From Phaeotremella fagi (Eukaryota; Basidiomycota; Tremellomycetes; Tremellales; Phaeotremellaceae): 64,000 bases of DNA. The stretch is taken from contig BCHU01000009.1 of assembly GCA_001599715.1 (NCBI GenBank), positions 620,001 to 684,000 of the forward strand, given 5' to 3'. A program made the translations under genes and the position numbers. Each line of letters opens with the position of its first letter. Position 1 is the first letter of the stretch. The notes beneath the pieces were generated by a model. The model ran no database searches. It saw nothing but the letters and a program-made list of their open reading frames with translations, and was not told the origin of the DNA. Shown piece after piece: positions 21,930 to 32,808 of this stretch.

Positions 21930-24754
21930 CTCAAGTGGCGAACTACATCTTTGTTAATAACTATCTAGGAAGCGAACGACACAACTTACAAGTCGATAGG
22001 TTGATGTTATCAACACTTCAAAAACTTTCAAAAGACGAAATGACTTGCAAGGATGTAATAGTATGAAAGGACAAACTTGAATATCAAAGTAAAGGATTTT
22101 TATTTCAACTGGTGGGAAAGAAGATACTGTAGAAAAGATTAAGAGAAAGTTAAGTTGAGAGGGAGTTCCGTTGTAAGGATGAAAGAGACTATATATGTTT
22201 TGGTCAGTATGAAGCTGGTGGAGCTGTTTTCAAGGAGAAATCTAAGAATCTACGCAGCCACCTCCTTCAAACGATAGCTTGATAGATTGAGGGTCAAGAC
22301 TTACGCCGTTTACGGTCTTGGACGAAATACCACTTGCAGTACTAGAGCAAAGGTCAGTTGGCGATATGTTGGAACAAAGGAAACTCGTGAATTTGGATCT
22401 GATACTTACTGTTATTGACTGAGGCGATGTGCTTGCTACAGGGGAAGGCCAGGAGGTTATAACGGGGGTTGAGGGATCGTGACAACCATTGAAGAAAGGA
22501 TCACGTCAGAAATCAAAGGATTCCACAAAGTGCCGTTCATGTAAGGAGGGAGATATTCCAGATCGACCCAGTAGGTAGTGTAGGTTGATTAGATGATATG
22601 TTGATTTCCCAAAGGAATGTCATTTCGGAGAAAGGGATAGATTTGAGTAAAGGAAGAGAGAATAGTGTCAGCTAGATTCGTAACTGATATTGAGATGAGG
22701 GTTTTAAGGGTTTCTCATTCGTTACATCCATGAGGTTCAAATTCATGGAACACAGAAACAAGTCAACAGTGATGTCTGATAGGAGACCATGTGATGAGAG
22801 GTTATAAGGTTATCAGATTGTTGGTCTTCAAGAGCACGGGATGTGATTTAGAGCGAGGTGCTGGGAAATTTCGGACAAAGTCAAAACTTACCGATCAGGT
22901 ATCAGCTACTTCAGAGTAGTGAATTTGGTTGTAGAGCTATATGTCGTAGGATCAAAGCTACTCCAAAGTCGATCAAGTAATTAAACAATGAAAAGTGATA
23001 AGCGCAAAGACAAGTCGGAAGAACGGATATTTTATCGAATGTTTATTAACGTCTTGAACCTGGACTGAATGTCAACAACGTAGAATCTCGTTCAACTCTT
23101 TAACAACCTTGACGATGTGTTATCGAATGTGTATCCACTAATCTTATTAAGAAAGAGAGAATTTGAGAAACACAGAGGTCGAATGTATTCCGGTCGATGG
23201 GAGGACAACGGTTGTGTGAAACGTTGTTTTGGTGACTGCCTACATCATATCAACGTAACATCAGTACAGTATCCATTATCATCACCAGTATCCTCTAAGC
23301 ATGAAAGAAGGGTTTTTACGATATCATCTACATTAACAAAATTATCGAAATTACTCACCAAAGTGAGATGATAAAGGATGATAGCAGTGTAACCTTGGTG
23401 TTTTTTTCGATCTACCTCCTTTAAAGGCGTTTTTTTCGTTAAAAACTAAGCTTAAGATTAATGTGATCCGATTTGTCTGTCGTATACGACGCCTTTAATG
23501 CCGTACTTACTGTCGAGTTGGAGTTAGGTATATAACCTGTATCTCAGATGATAGTATTAAATATATGTGATGTTATTGTTAATATGTAGTGGCGAAGAAG
23601 TTATTGTGAACAAAGAAAGAAAAAGAATTAAAGTAAATGTAAATGTCTCATGCGCCTAATCATTTTCCAGATTTTTCCTGTGGTGTTACTGTTATCTTGC
23701 TTCTGAAGAAGAAAATTTCTATTGTAAGCGAAATGCAATGCATAAAACCCAAGGAGAAAATCCTCATCATCAAAAAATAAAAAATTCAGTTCTGAGTTAG
23801 ATCTATCTGCTGCGCTATCGGAGGCAAGCAGTAAATGTTCAGCTGATGTAGGTGATGGTGGGGCAACACCACCTTAACCGCCGGAGACCACTTATCTAGT
23901 TAGATGGTTGTCATGTTTTATTTTACGCGCTGTACGCGTTGTTAGGCTACGCTACTTAATCTCTCCACCGACACTTTGGGGTGCAGGGATTATTTAGCTT
24001 GTGTTGATGTGTGTGGATTTGATGGTAACTTGGGTTCCTTGATGCCCATTTCAAGACACTTTGACGTTTGTGGTGATGCCACTTTGAGCACTGCCTCGCC
24101 TTGGTTACCAAATTGATTTCAGCGTACAGCGTACAGCGTCATCACCTCAGCTTCACTGTATAAGGGACGCGTTCATGCATAGATGTATAGTACAGATCAC
24201 TGTCAATCTCCTGCTATTGCATTTATCATTGAAAAACAAAATGCGATAGATTCAAAAGATTACACTCCGGTCAAAACGACACACAAACCAATCCGCAAAG
24301 GATCTCTTTTATCCGATTATCAACCATCCTCGTAATGTGAGAAACGATCAAGCAATTAATTGGAGTAGTCCACTCAACTCAATTGAAATCACACGGAAAA
24401 TTTGTTATCATTGAAACTGATCAAAAAGATCAAAGCAATAAAAATCAAAACATATAACTGAGCAGTCAAACGCTCAACGTGGCAAAATGACGTGCTTGGA
24501 CGTGTACTGACTGCACTTGTACTTGTACTTGAGCTCGTGCTGAAAAAAACATCAAAAAAATAATCGAAGAATGCATATAAATGCAACAATAGTGGACTAC
24601 AAATCTAGGATATATACAAGGGAAAAGGAATATTCACAACACCGTCGAAAAGAAAAATTATTACACTACCATACAAGAAGTACAGTATCCAAAAAAACCA
24701 TCTACCACCAGTACCAGCTCCAGCACCATAACCAATACAAGCACCGTCAAAATC
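21930..24754. other. long gene-poor region, probably a spliced leader of the minus-strand gene at 21929
   Basis: About 2.8 kb without a supported gene. On the minus strand, strong donor sequences GTAAGT occur near 22304, 22409 and 22893, which fits several introns in a long 5' untranslated leader. Short, non-conserved frames (for example 23117-23371 plus) look like chance. A tRNA-like 5' half lies at about 23790-23831 on the minus strand without a matching 3' half. Direct repeats GCGTACA occur at about 24122-24138. Confidence 0.4.
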
Positions 24755-24988
24755 CTACCTCCGTCTACTCGAACCAGGTAACTGAGTTTGATTCTGATTC
24801 AATCCCCAATAAGCTTTATACAGACTACTAACCAATTCTTTGACGTGGGGACAAGGGTGGGTGGCAGGTGTCATTAAAGGGCTATGATGTCTTTCGAATT
24901 CGAACGATGGGGTTCTGGATGAATGGGAGGAGATTGATGGTGTGTGAGACGTAGACGATAGAGTTGGTCTGGGTGATATAGAGGTCAT
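24755..24988 (-). CDS. possible small Ser/Pro-rich protein
   Basis: The open frame on the minus strand begins before any ATG. The first in-frame ATG is at 24988, giving about 77 residues: a Ser/Thr/Pro-rich first half and a C-terminal helix-like stretch (CPHVKELVSSLYKAYWGL) before a basic end (GSSRRR). The stretch with CPHVKELVSSLYKAY looks protein-like, but no family is recognised. An upstream coding exon may exist in 25095-25325. Weakly supported. Confidence 0.3.
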   Translation of the reverse strand: MTSISPRPTLSSTSHTPSISSHSSRTPSFEFERHHSPLMTPATHPCPHVKELVSSLYKAYWGLNQNQTQLPGSSRRR

Positions 24989-26003
24989 TGTGATGGGTGG
25001 GCTTTGGTTTGGGTGGGCACACGATGTTTGGGTGTTGGTTTTCGGTGGCAAGTTTGGTGGGTTTTATGCAGAGATTTGGTATTACTGGATTGACCTAGAC
25101 GATGGGAGTGTCCTTTGTATAACCAGAGTTGGATGTATTTAGATTAACCTCGAGAAACCACTTTGATGTTGAAGGGAAAAACGATCGTTTATCTGAAGTG
25201 GATACAAGAAAAGCTGACAAATGGATATATCTCGATATCTGATTGGTCGAAATACGATATATTGGGAACAGAGGTAATCTTGGAGTGTCAACGATCAACT
25301 GAGACGAGTAGTGAGAAAGAAACAAAATGATTGATTAAACGTAGATATCTGATGTATGAGAGTCGACTGTTAAACTATGAGAGAAAACCCCCAACCAACC
25401 TGGTTGTTATATATTCAATTTGAGCACGTCGTATATAGTCACCGGGTTATCCATCCCGACCTCCCGATCTTTTTGACAACAATACAAATTTAATTTTATA
25501 TCCTTTTGCGTTTTTTGAGCTCACTCGGGAAATTGGTGGTTTATCCAAATGGGGAAAGTGGGGTATACAATTAAGTTACTTAAACTTGGAGGAGCATTCA
25601 TGAGTGGTTACTTCATAATTATGATCAAACTGTACATGCATTTCCACAACCACTGCATGCAGTAGCTAAAGTCACATAGATACTCTCACTTTACTGATGT
25701 TTCTCGTTCCCGGATATATAGACGTTTTAGTTTGGATCTCTTATATCCTGCTTTTCAAATTTACACTCTTTGTTTCGGTGGGCAGCTGACTTGAACCTGT
25801 TTATCCGTCAATTAAGAATTTTCCCGAGGGACTTAATTTCAACGGAGTCGGCGAATCCTTGACCGGATTCCAACATTCATTATGATGTTTCTATCAGTAA
25901 TGGATTTATTTAAGTTTACAGTACAACCATCTTTCGACTTACTTTCAGTCCAAACACAACTGTATGAATGTGTTCAATGCTTATGGAGGATTTCGATAGC
26001 TAA
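24989..26003. other. gene-poor region
   Basis: No supported gene. The minus-strand open frame at 25095-25325 lacks an ATG and has no recognisable content, though it could hold an upstream exon of the small minus-strand gene. AT-rich with scattered homopolymers. Confidence 0.35.
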
Positions 26004-26303
26004 ATGGAACGACACGAAATGTGGCAAAAGACGATCCATCCTTCTTGGTTTGTAGCTCGAAGAATTTGGTTGAATCCCTAAACTAGATATTTCTTTCCAA
26101 TATTATAATTTAGGAGACACTTTCTTTCTCATAATCCTTTCTGGACCCAAGTCCGAGATCCTAACTATCAAAATCAATGGGAGGGATTGAGTAGTATTGC
26201 TCTATGTTCGACGATTGATCCAATTTGGTTAGAACCAAATAATGTTATTACTCAGGATGTGGATCAGCAAGTCGCTGACGAGAAGCGAGATGAGTCGCTA
26301 TGA
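26004..26303 (+). CDS. possible small two-exon gene (or gene relic)
   Basis: ATG at 26004. Exon 26004-26065 and exon 26114-26303 join in frame (252 nt, 83 residues) across a 48-nt intron ending TTTAG. The product is rich in Trp, His and Asn (MERHEMWQKTIHPSWF, then HNPFWTQVRDPNYQNQWEG). The Trp and Pro pattern looks like real protein, but no family is recognised. Broken protein-like frames continue downstream (26387-26700), so this may be the front of a decayed longer gene. Confidence 0.3.
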
Positions 26304-27561
26304 AAACAGAGTCAAAGCTTGGTCCTCAACCAAGTGTGTGAACTCTCTGCTTTCACTCGGTAAATCAGATGTACAACCCAGAGTAGGTGTATGAGGGGAA
26401 AAATTTAGAACAGGAACCATTGAAGATTCTTTATCGCGCTCAAGAAACAGGACTCGGAACCATTAAACAACAAGTTAGTATGGTTGTTGAAAATGGTCTG
26501 GGATGTCAAAATGTCATTTTGGATATATCAATGGCAACACACAGTCCTTCAGAATCTTTGGATACAACTTAAATCACAGATTGGAATTTTGAATCTAAAA
26601 TGTCATCTTACGAAGTTGAAGAAGAAAGTTATTGGAATGTTGATGCGATTGGTCCACCATGAGATGAATGCTCTGCGAGTGGTGGTCTCGGATGTTTAAT
26701 TCAAGTAGATGGTGGTGGTTCATAATCGTAGAAATACAAGTGAGATCTATTGTGAGAAATCATTCTCAAATGCAAGTCTGAAGAACCTATTGGCGTGACT
26801 CAATCTGGCACCTAAGAAGTTGTATGTATCAACGCGTAACGTACAAGTATAACGTACACATCGCACCAAATTGCTTGTTGCATGAGCATGTGGGTGCGAA
26901 AACTCTATCTTTTCATCAACGTTTCATGATTTCCTTTAACGCTCAGGGCAACGAGAATTGTGATTTTCAGGGAGATAAACAATGAGATCGAATGTGTATG
27001 GCAGGAGAGGAGAGGAAGAGTAAACAAATTGTCCATAACGTCACCTTTTTGCCACTCGATTTGCCACCCAAATAAATGGGTTAGTAGCGCGTTGAGGAAC
27101 ACATGCTTTTGGAATTAAAGATAAGCCATTAATCTTAATCTTGGTGAAGAACTCAATATGTTGAATAGAAGGGGGATGGTGATTCACATGAAGAGTGAGA
27201 AGGAGAGGGACGATCTATTGGTTACCTTAGTTTACCTTGACGACCCCCCTTTGGTTTGAGTGATACCGTAGTAAGTTATGCACTCAGCAGTCAGTGCACG
27301 GACCTTGACCTTGTCCTCTTGCGTTGCATTGCGTTGCATTGCTCGCCACTCTACTAGCTCGTGCTCAATTTACATTTCTCTTTCTTTCTCTTTCTTTCTT
27401 TTATTATATATACTTACCTTCTATCTATTCCTTGTGATATTATCTTATATATATAATAATCACAAACACATCACATTTCACTCTACTCACGACTCACACT
27501 CATTAAACTCAACTCAACCATCCACACTCACTCTCACAACTTAAACCAACTATCATCCAAC
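26304..27561. other. gene-poor region and promoter of the EAP-rich gene
   Basis: Open fragments between 26387 and 26700 in two frames may be decayed coding sequence. Closer to the next gene there is a tandem GCGTTGCATT pair (27321-27340), then a CTTT-rich pyrimidine tract (about 27374-27401), a TATATATA stretch near 27403-27409 and 27448-27455, and a CACTCA-rich leader. This is a typical strong fungal promoter layout. Confidence 0.4.
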
Positions 27562-29432
27562 ATGTCAACTGAAGAAGTTAAACCCGTGAGTGAACGTTCA
27601 AATCTCTTCCATTCCTACCTCGTACCCTCTCCAATTCATATCCTATCCCTATATCTGTCACTCCATCTCTCCCTCTACTTCTACGTTGTCTCTCACAACT
27701 TCATCTTAACACAACCCAAAACATCATTCTCAAAACAAACCAATCAATCTCGCCACCCATCCTCTTAATGTTTCCATTCTACCTTTTCATTTTCAAATCT
27801 AGTCCAGACCGGCCACCTTTTCTGATAGACCCAGAAAGAAGGACGACCGTAATTCAACTCACTGTCAAACATCTTGATCCCACTTCCCATTTTCATCTTG
27901 ACATCCATCTCTCCCCTTTGAAATTGATCCTAGCGTCTGGTGTCAAGTACCGTGTAGACGCGTTTCATCTCTGTATTCCAACAACCTTTGTCTTTATTTT
28001 TCGTCTCATAACTCCACTCGTCTTCTATTCTCTTACCCTCTCTATCTACAAGTCCATCTCGCTGACGTTAGATTAATCTACTGTTTTTCATTATTCGAAT
28101 CCAATCACATTCATTCCATCAATTCCTCAAATCCGCGCACACATCCCATCCAACAATCCCTTTGACGCTCGTGCGATCAAAACCACAATGACAATCCTTG
28201 ATTTCCATCGTCAACACGATTCTACACCTGTGATTATCGTACCTCAGCTCGTCGTCGAACCATCTATCGAAGAAACCGTCGCTCCTCCAGCTGTCGAGCC
28301 AGAGGTAGCTAAAGAGACTGTCCCAGCTCCAGAAGAAGTTGCTGCTACCACCGTCGTTGAACCACTGAGTGATGAGGTGAGTTAAGGATACGGAACGATT
28401 TGTTTTTTTCTAACTCATATCTATCATAGACCGCTGCCCAACCTACTCTCACTCATGAGGAGGCTGGTACCGCTCACACTGAAGCCGAACCAGCTACCAC
28501 TTTAGAGGGTACACCGGCTGATAAACCAGCTGAAGAAACTGCTGCTGCAGTCGCTCCTGAAACCCCAGCTAAAGAAGATAAGAAAGCTGCTATCAAGGTA
28601 GGTACCTAACAACCGTTTGGAGTAAGTATTGACCTACGACACTTATAGGAGAAAGTTGAGAAGACTAAATCCGAGGGTAAAGGTTTCTTCGCTAAACTAT
28701 TCGGCTCAAAAGAGAAATCACCTAAAGCTAAAAAAGTCAAGACTCCAAAGGTGAGCTGCCAAAACCTCTGGGCCTTACGCATCCTGGTGATCTAAGCTGA
28801 CAAAGATTTCAGACTGAAACAGCTGACCCAATCGCTGCTGCTCCCACTGAGGAAGCCGCTCCAGTCGCTGAAGCTGCCGAAACACCTGCTCCTGAGGCAC
28901 CTGTAGCAGAAGCACCTGTCGAAGCTGCTCCAGTAGTCGCTGCTGAGCCTGTTGTTGAACCAGCTACAACTGAAGCGTGAGTCTACTCTTATGCTACTGT
29001 GCCAAGACTCAAATCGTCATAGCGAACCAGCTGCCCCAGTCGAAACTCCAGCCGAAACAAGCAAAGACAAGGAAGAGGTGAGTTTATGCTACAGAATACA
29101 ACTGGAGCTAAACTGACATACCCCAGGCCAAGGCTATCAAAGTCAACAGACGTCTTTCAGCTAGATTCACCGGTTTCATCAGTAAAATCGGAAAGAAGGA
29201 TGCACCAAAAGAAGAAGCTCCTAAAGAAACCGCCGCTGAAGTCGCTGCTGTTGAAGAAACTCCAGTCGTCGCTGAGGAAGCTCCTAAAATCGAAGAGCCA
29301 ACTCCTACAGAACCATTGAAGATTGAGGAGGAGGTAAGTGTGGTGGGAATGCATCGGGGTTGAACTGATCTTTGAGAATAGACTAAACCAGTCGCTCCAC
29401 CTGCTTCTGCTGTTGTTGCAGCTACCGCTTAG
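27562..29432 (+). CDS. acidic Glu/Ala/Pro-rich repetitive protein
   Basis: Eight exons (27562-27585, 28248-28376, 28430-28597, 28649-28750, 28813-28976, 29023-29077, 29127-29333, 29382-29432) sum to 900 nt, 299 residues. The composition is dominated by Glu, Ala, Pro, Val and Thr (PAEETAAAVAPETPAKE-type runs). Two short basic blocks stand out: GFFAKLFGSKEKSPKAKK and RRLSARFTGFISKIGKKDAPK, each with an amphipathic FxxKxFG / FxGFxxKIG core that could bind membranes or partners. No known domain. The first intron is 662 nt, over ten times the usual length here. An alternative ATG at 28188 inside it would give a different N-terminus in the same frame. The strong promoter and clean codon use suggest good expression. 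Confidence 0.8.
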
Positions 29433-29945
29433 GTGGATGTTTGTTTCTAAATTTCTTTCTCGTCTCGTGTCTTCCTTTCTGTGTTTCTTAATTTAGATCG
29501 GTGTGATTTTCATTCATACCTTCATTACCATTCCCGAATCGTTTTCCTTTCACTCCTCTTTTATTTAGCTTCACGATTTGATTTGATTCGATTTGAAAGT
29601 CTCGTCTTTTCTTGTAGATATCCAATATATTCCATTTTCACATCATTAATATTGTTTCCCTCTCGTCTTCTTCTTTTTTTCTCATAGCCTTTCTTATCGC
29701 TTGCTCGCTTTTGTTACATGATCATTTAGTTGTTTGGATTGCTTATGATATGATGCGTAGCTTGTAGTGATGAATGGAATTTCGTTCACGCGTATAGGGT
29801 CAAGTGAAAGTGGCGGTGGCGGTACATACCGCGTTGATAAGGATAAGGTGTTAACCGATAAGAACAGTGGATGACTATAGCAATCAATTCGTATTGATTC
29901 TTTCTTCTTTCTTACATTCACTACATCTTAAATCCACCTAGCATC
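29433..29945. other. intergenic region
   Basis: The T-rich 3' untranslated region of the EAP-rich gene, followed by the promoter of the bleomycin hydrolase gene. A GGTGGCGGTGG-like GC stretch near 29810 stands out in AT-rich DNA. No gene seen. Confidence 0.4.
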
Positions 29946-31919
29946 ATGGGAGCACAAACATCTAAAGTCAATCAACAGACTCCAACACTAATCAACGAGA
30001 AACAACCAATCGTTGAAGTCACATCAACCCCAATCTCCGCCCACAATGACGAAGATGAAGACGAACACGAACCAACAGAGAACCTAAACACCGAAACCCT
30101 AACAAACTGGTCAAACAAATATGAACAGGTATGTACTCTTTCTTGACCATTAACCAAGTATTGAACAACAGACGACAGAACCCAACCCACCAACTGTCAG
30201 AATTACTTTTAACCAAATCCGATCCGATCCAATCGTTGATTTCAAGAAAGAAACTTATAGACGATAACTTGGTTTTCAACTTGAGTCTTAAGGGCTTAGA
30301 TCCTAATGGTGGAGGGGGATATCCGGGTCCGAGGGTAGATCAGGCTTCTAGTGGGAGATGTTGGATTTTCGCTACCAGTAAGTGTGGTTGTGTTCACACC
30401 TGGGTTTGGGGTTGGGTACAGGGATTTACCTATTTTAGCCAACGTATTACGATACAATGTCGTGGCTACGCTTAAACTTGGTGAATTCCAGTTGTCACAG
30501 AGTTATTTGTTTTTTTATGATAAACTTGAAAAAGCGAATTACTATTTGGAGTAAGTGGTGGTTGTTTGGGTATGGATGACTAGGTTTTGATATTAACGAT
30601 TGGCTTTAGGAACGTTATTGATTTAATCGAGGAACCTGTCGAAGATCGATTACTTAGTTTCCTTAATGAAGCACCTGTCAATGATGGTGGTTAGTCGGAA
30701 TACTACCTTTATATGGAGGATATACTGATTTGATTTATAGGTCAATGGGATATGGCGGTTAATATTATTGGTATGTCCGTTGGTGGTTCGGTTGGCTGAT
30801 GACGTTCAGAGAAATACGGGATACTCCCCCAAACCCTTTATCCAGAATCATTCTCGAGCTCTTCCAGCGGGAGACTGAATTCCCTCCTCACAACCAAATT
30901 AAGAGAATACGCCGTTCTCCTAAGAGCTTCAGCAAAAGCTCTCTCCTCCTCCTCTCCCTCTTCTACCGAGGCAGAAACCAAAACCCAACTTCGAAAATTA
31001 AAATCCCGTTACCTAACAGAAATCTATTCAACCCTCTGTATAACACTCGGTAAACCACCTGGACCAAACGATAAATTGAATTGGGAGTATTACGATCGAG
31101 ATGGGAAATTCGGGTCTTGGTTTGGGAGTGCGCTGGAATTTTATGGTTCGTTTGGGAAGAGGAAGGGCATGGAACCTGGGGATTGTTTTAGTTTGATTCA
31201 TGATCCACGAAACGAGTTTGGGAGGTTGTACTCTGTTGAGAGGTTGGGTAATGTTTGGGGTGGACGGGGGGTTAGATGTGAGTCTGGATTACGTCTTGTT
31301 TGCTTAATGGTTATTGTTGACTGACATTTTCTTTTTTAGACGTTAACGCTCCTATCACCGCTTTGGAGGACGCGGTGATTGCTGGTATCAAAGCTAACAC
31401 TCCTTTGTTCTTTGGTTGTGATGTTGGAAAGGCTAGTAACACCAAACAAGGGGTTTTGGATCTTGATCTCTACGATATCAAAAAAGCTTATGGTTATGAG
31501 TTGGGTATGAACAAGGCGGACAGATTACGGATGGGGGAAAGTTCGGTGGGTTCATCTCTTCATTACACCAATCTAAAGTATGAAACACTGACACCCAACA
31601 ATAGATGACACACGCTATGGTGATCACCGCAGTTCACCTTAATTCCCAAGGTCGTCCCGTCCGCTATAAAATCGAGAACTCATGGTCGGAAGGGGCAGGT
31701 CAAAAGGGTTGGTTCATGATGACCAACGAATGGTTTGCGGAGTTCGTTTATCAGGTCGTGGTACCTAGGAGTCTTGCTGGGGAACGATGGTGTAAGGTTT
31801 ACGATGGGGGTGATGCGGTTTGGTTGAAACCTTGGGATCCTATGGTTGGTGTTTCTCTTTTGTTTTTGGCTCGGGGGTGGGGCTGATTGATTGGTCTGCT
31901 TTAGGGGACGCTGGCTTAG
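29946..31919 (+). CDS. LAP3: bleomycin hydrolase (cysteine aminopeptidase, peptidase C1B)
   Basis: A cytosolic papain-fold hexameric aminopeptidase (yeast Lap3/Gal6/Blh1). Exon 1 is 29946-30128, exon 2 is 30179-30377, exon 3 is 30439-30550, then several more. Catalytic Cys is in [10 protein letters not shown], His in [10 protein letters not shown], Asn in [10 protein letters not shown]. Family blocks [41 protein letters not shown] and the C-terminal WDPMGTLA are all present. The last five codons come from a tiny exon (31905-31919) after a 60-nt intron. The C-terminus matters because in yeast it reaches into the active site and limits the enzyme to aminopeptidase action. The N-terminus [11 protein letters not shown] fits an N-myristoylation signal (Gly2, Ser6), followed by about 55 disordered acidic residues not found in the core enzyme. 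Confidence 0.92.
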
Positions 31920-32808
31920 TTCGAGTGAGAGCTGTTTTGAGATCGTCTTTTGGTTGGGGTTTTTGGTTATTTTGTTTTAGTTTTCTATTGTCTTGCGTTC
32001 GTGTTTGGTTGTCATGATATCAAATGATTCTCTAAGTCGAGATGTTGTGTAGCAAAGCATGAGAATGGAGAATGGCACCACCTCGAATTGAATGTCCACC
32101 ACAAATCAAATACATCAATGAAATCTACAAAAAATGTCCCAATAGAATCAACCCGTCAACCACAAGGTTATGGTTGACAGAACAGAAAAAATCTTCGACC
32201 GACTAAAGTCTAAGGAAATTCTCTTTGATCTTATTGAATAACTCTGGCGTTCCTTTCCCCGTCCGAAATCGCTAACGAATTGAGCGTCGATCGTGAATAA
32301 AGAAGGCGGTGTGGGTGGGATTGGGGGGTTGTGGGCAGGGTGAGGGAGGGATATTGATGCATACTGACTTTGAATTACTTATTACTTTTTTGTTGATGGT
32401 GAGAATTGAAAGAATGAAAAGTTTCGATTTATAATTTGAGTACTAGTACTGCATTGAATCCACGCTAGTTTACTCCCGTGTTTTGTCTGGGTCTTTACGT
32501 CACTGATCGAATTGCGGGTAACTGCTGTAAGTATAGTGAGTAGAAGGTGTGGTGGTGGTGACTGCCGCAGCGAACGTTGCTACTTCTTACAGTGTTACAG
32601 TGGTATTCTATTTATATATACATTCTTACATCTACTCGTTCACTTTCACTTTCACTCAACTACTGTACTTCAAGTAAGAGTAGAGTAGAGTAATATCAAC
32701 GTGACGTAGCAAGGTGTGATTCAACGCACGGTCCTCACTCACCAACCCTCACTCACTCCATTACATCTATATATCCTCTACACAATCACCACTCCCCACC
32801 CCACCACA
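31920..32808. other. intergenic region
   Basis: 3' untranslated region of LAP3 and promoter of the tricalbin gene. Near 32630-32660 there are CACTTT repeats and then AGTAGAGTAGAG, with a TATTTATATATA element at about 32609. No coding sequence supported. Confidence 0.4.

Noticed and set aside
23117..23371. Plus-strand open frame of 84 codons
   Set aside because: No ATG at its start, no recognisable content, lies in the likely leader of a minus-strand gene.
24571..24831. Plus-strand frame rich in His, Tyr, Gln
   Set aside because: Composition comes from CAN-rich simple sequence and it overlaps the end of a minus-strand frame. Not protein-like.
27768..28076. Open frame inside the long intron of the EAP-rich gene
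   Set aside because: Pyrimidine-rich chance frame without ATG support; the in-frame acceptor at 28247 explains the region better.
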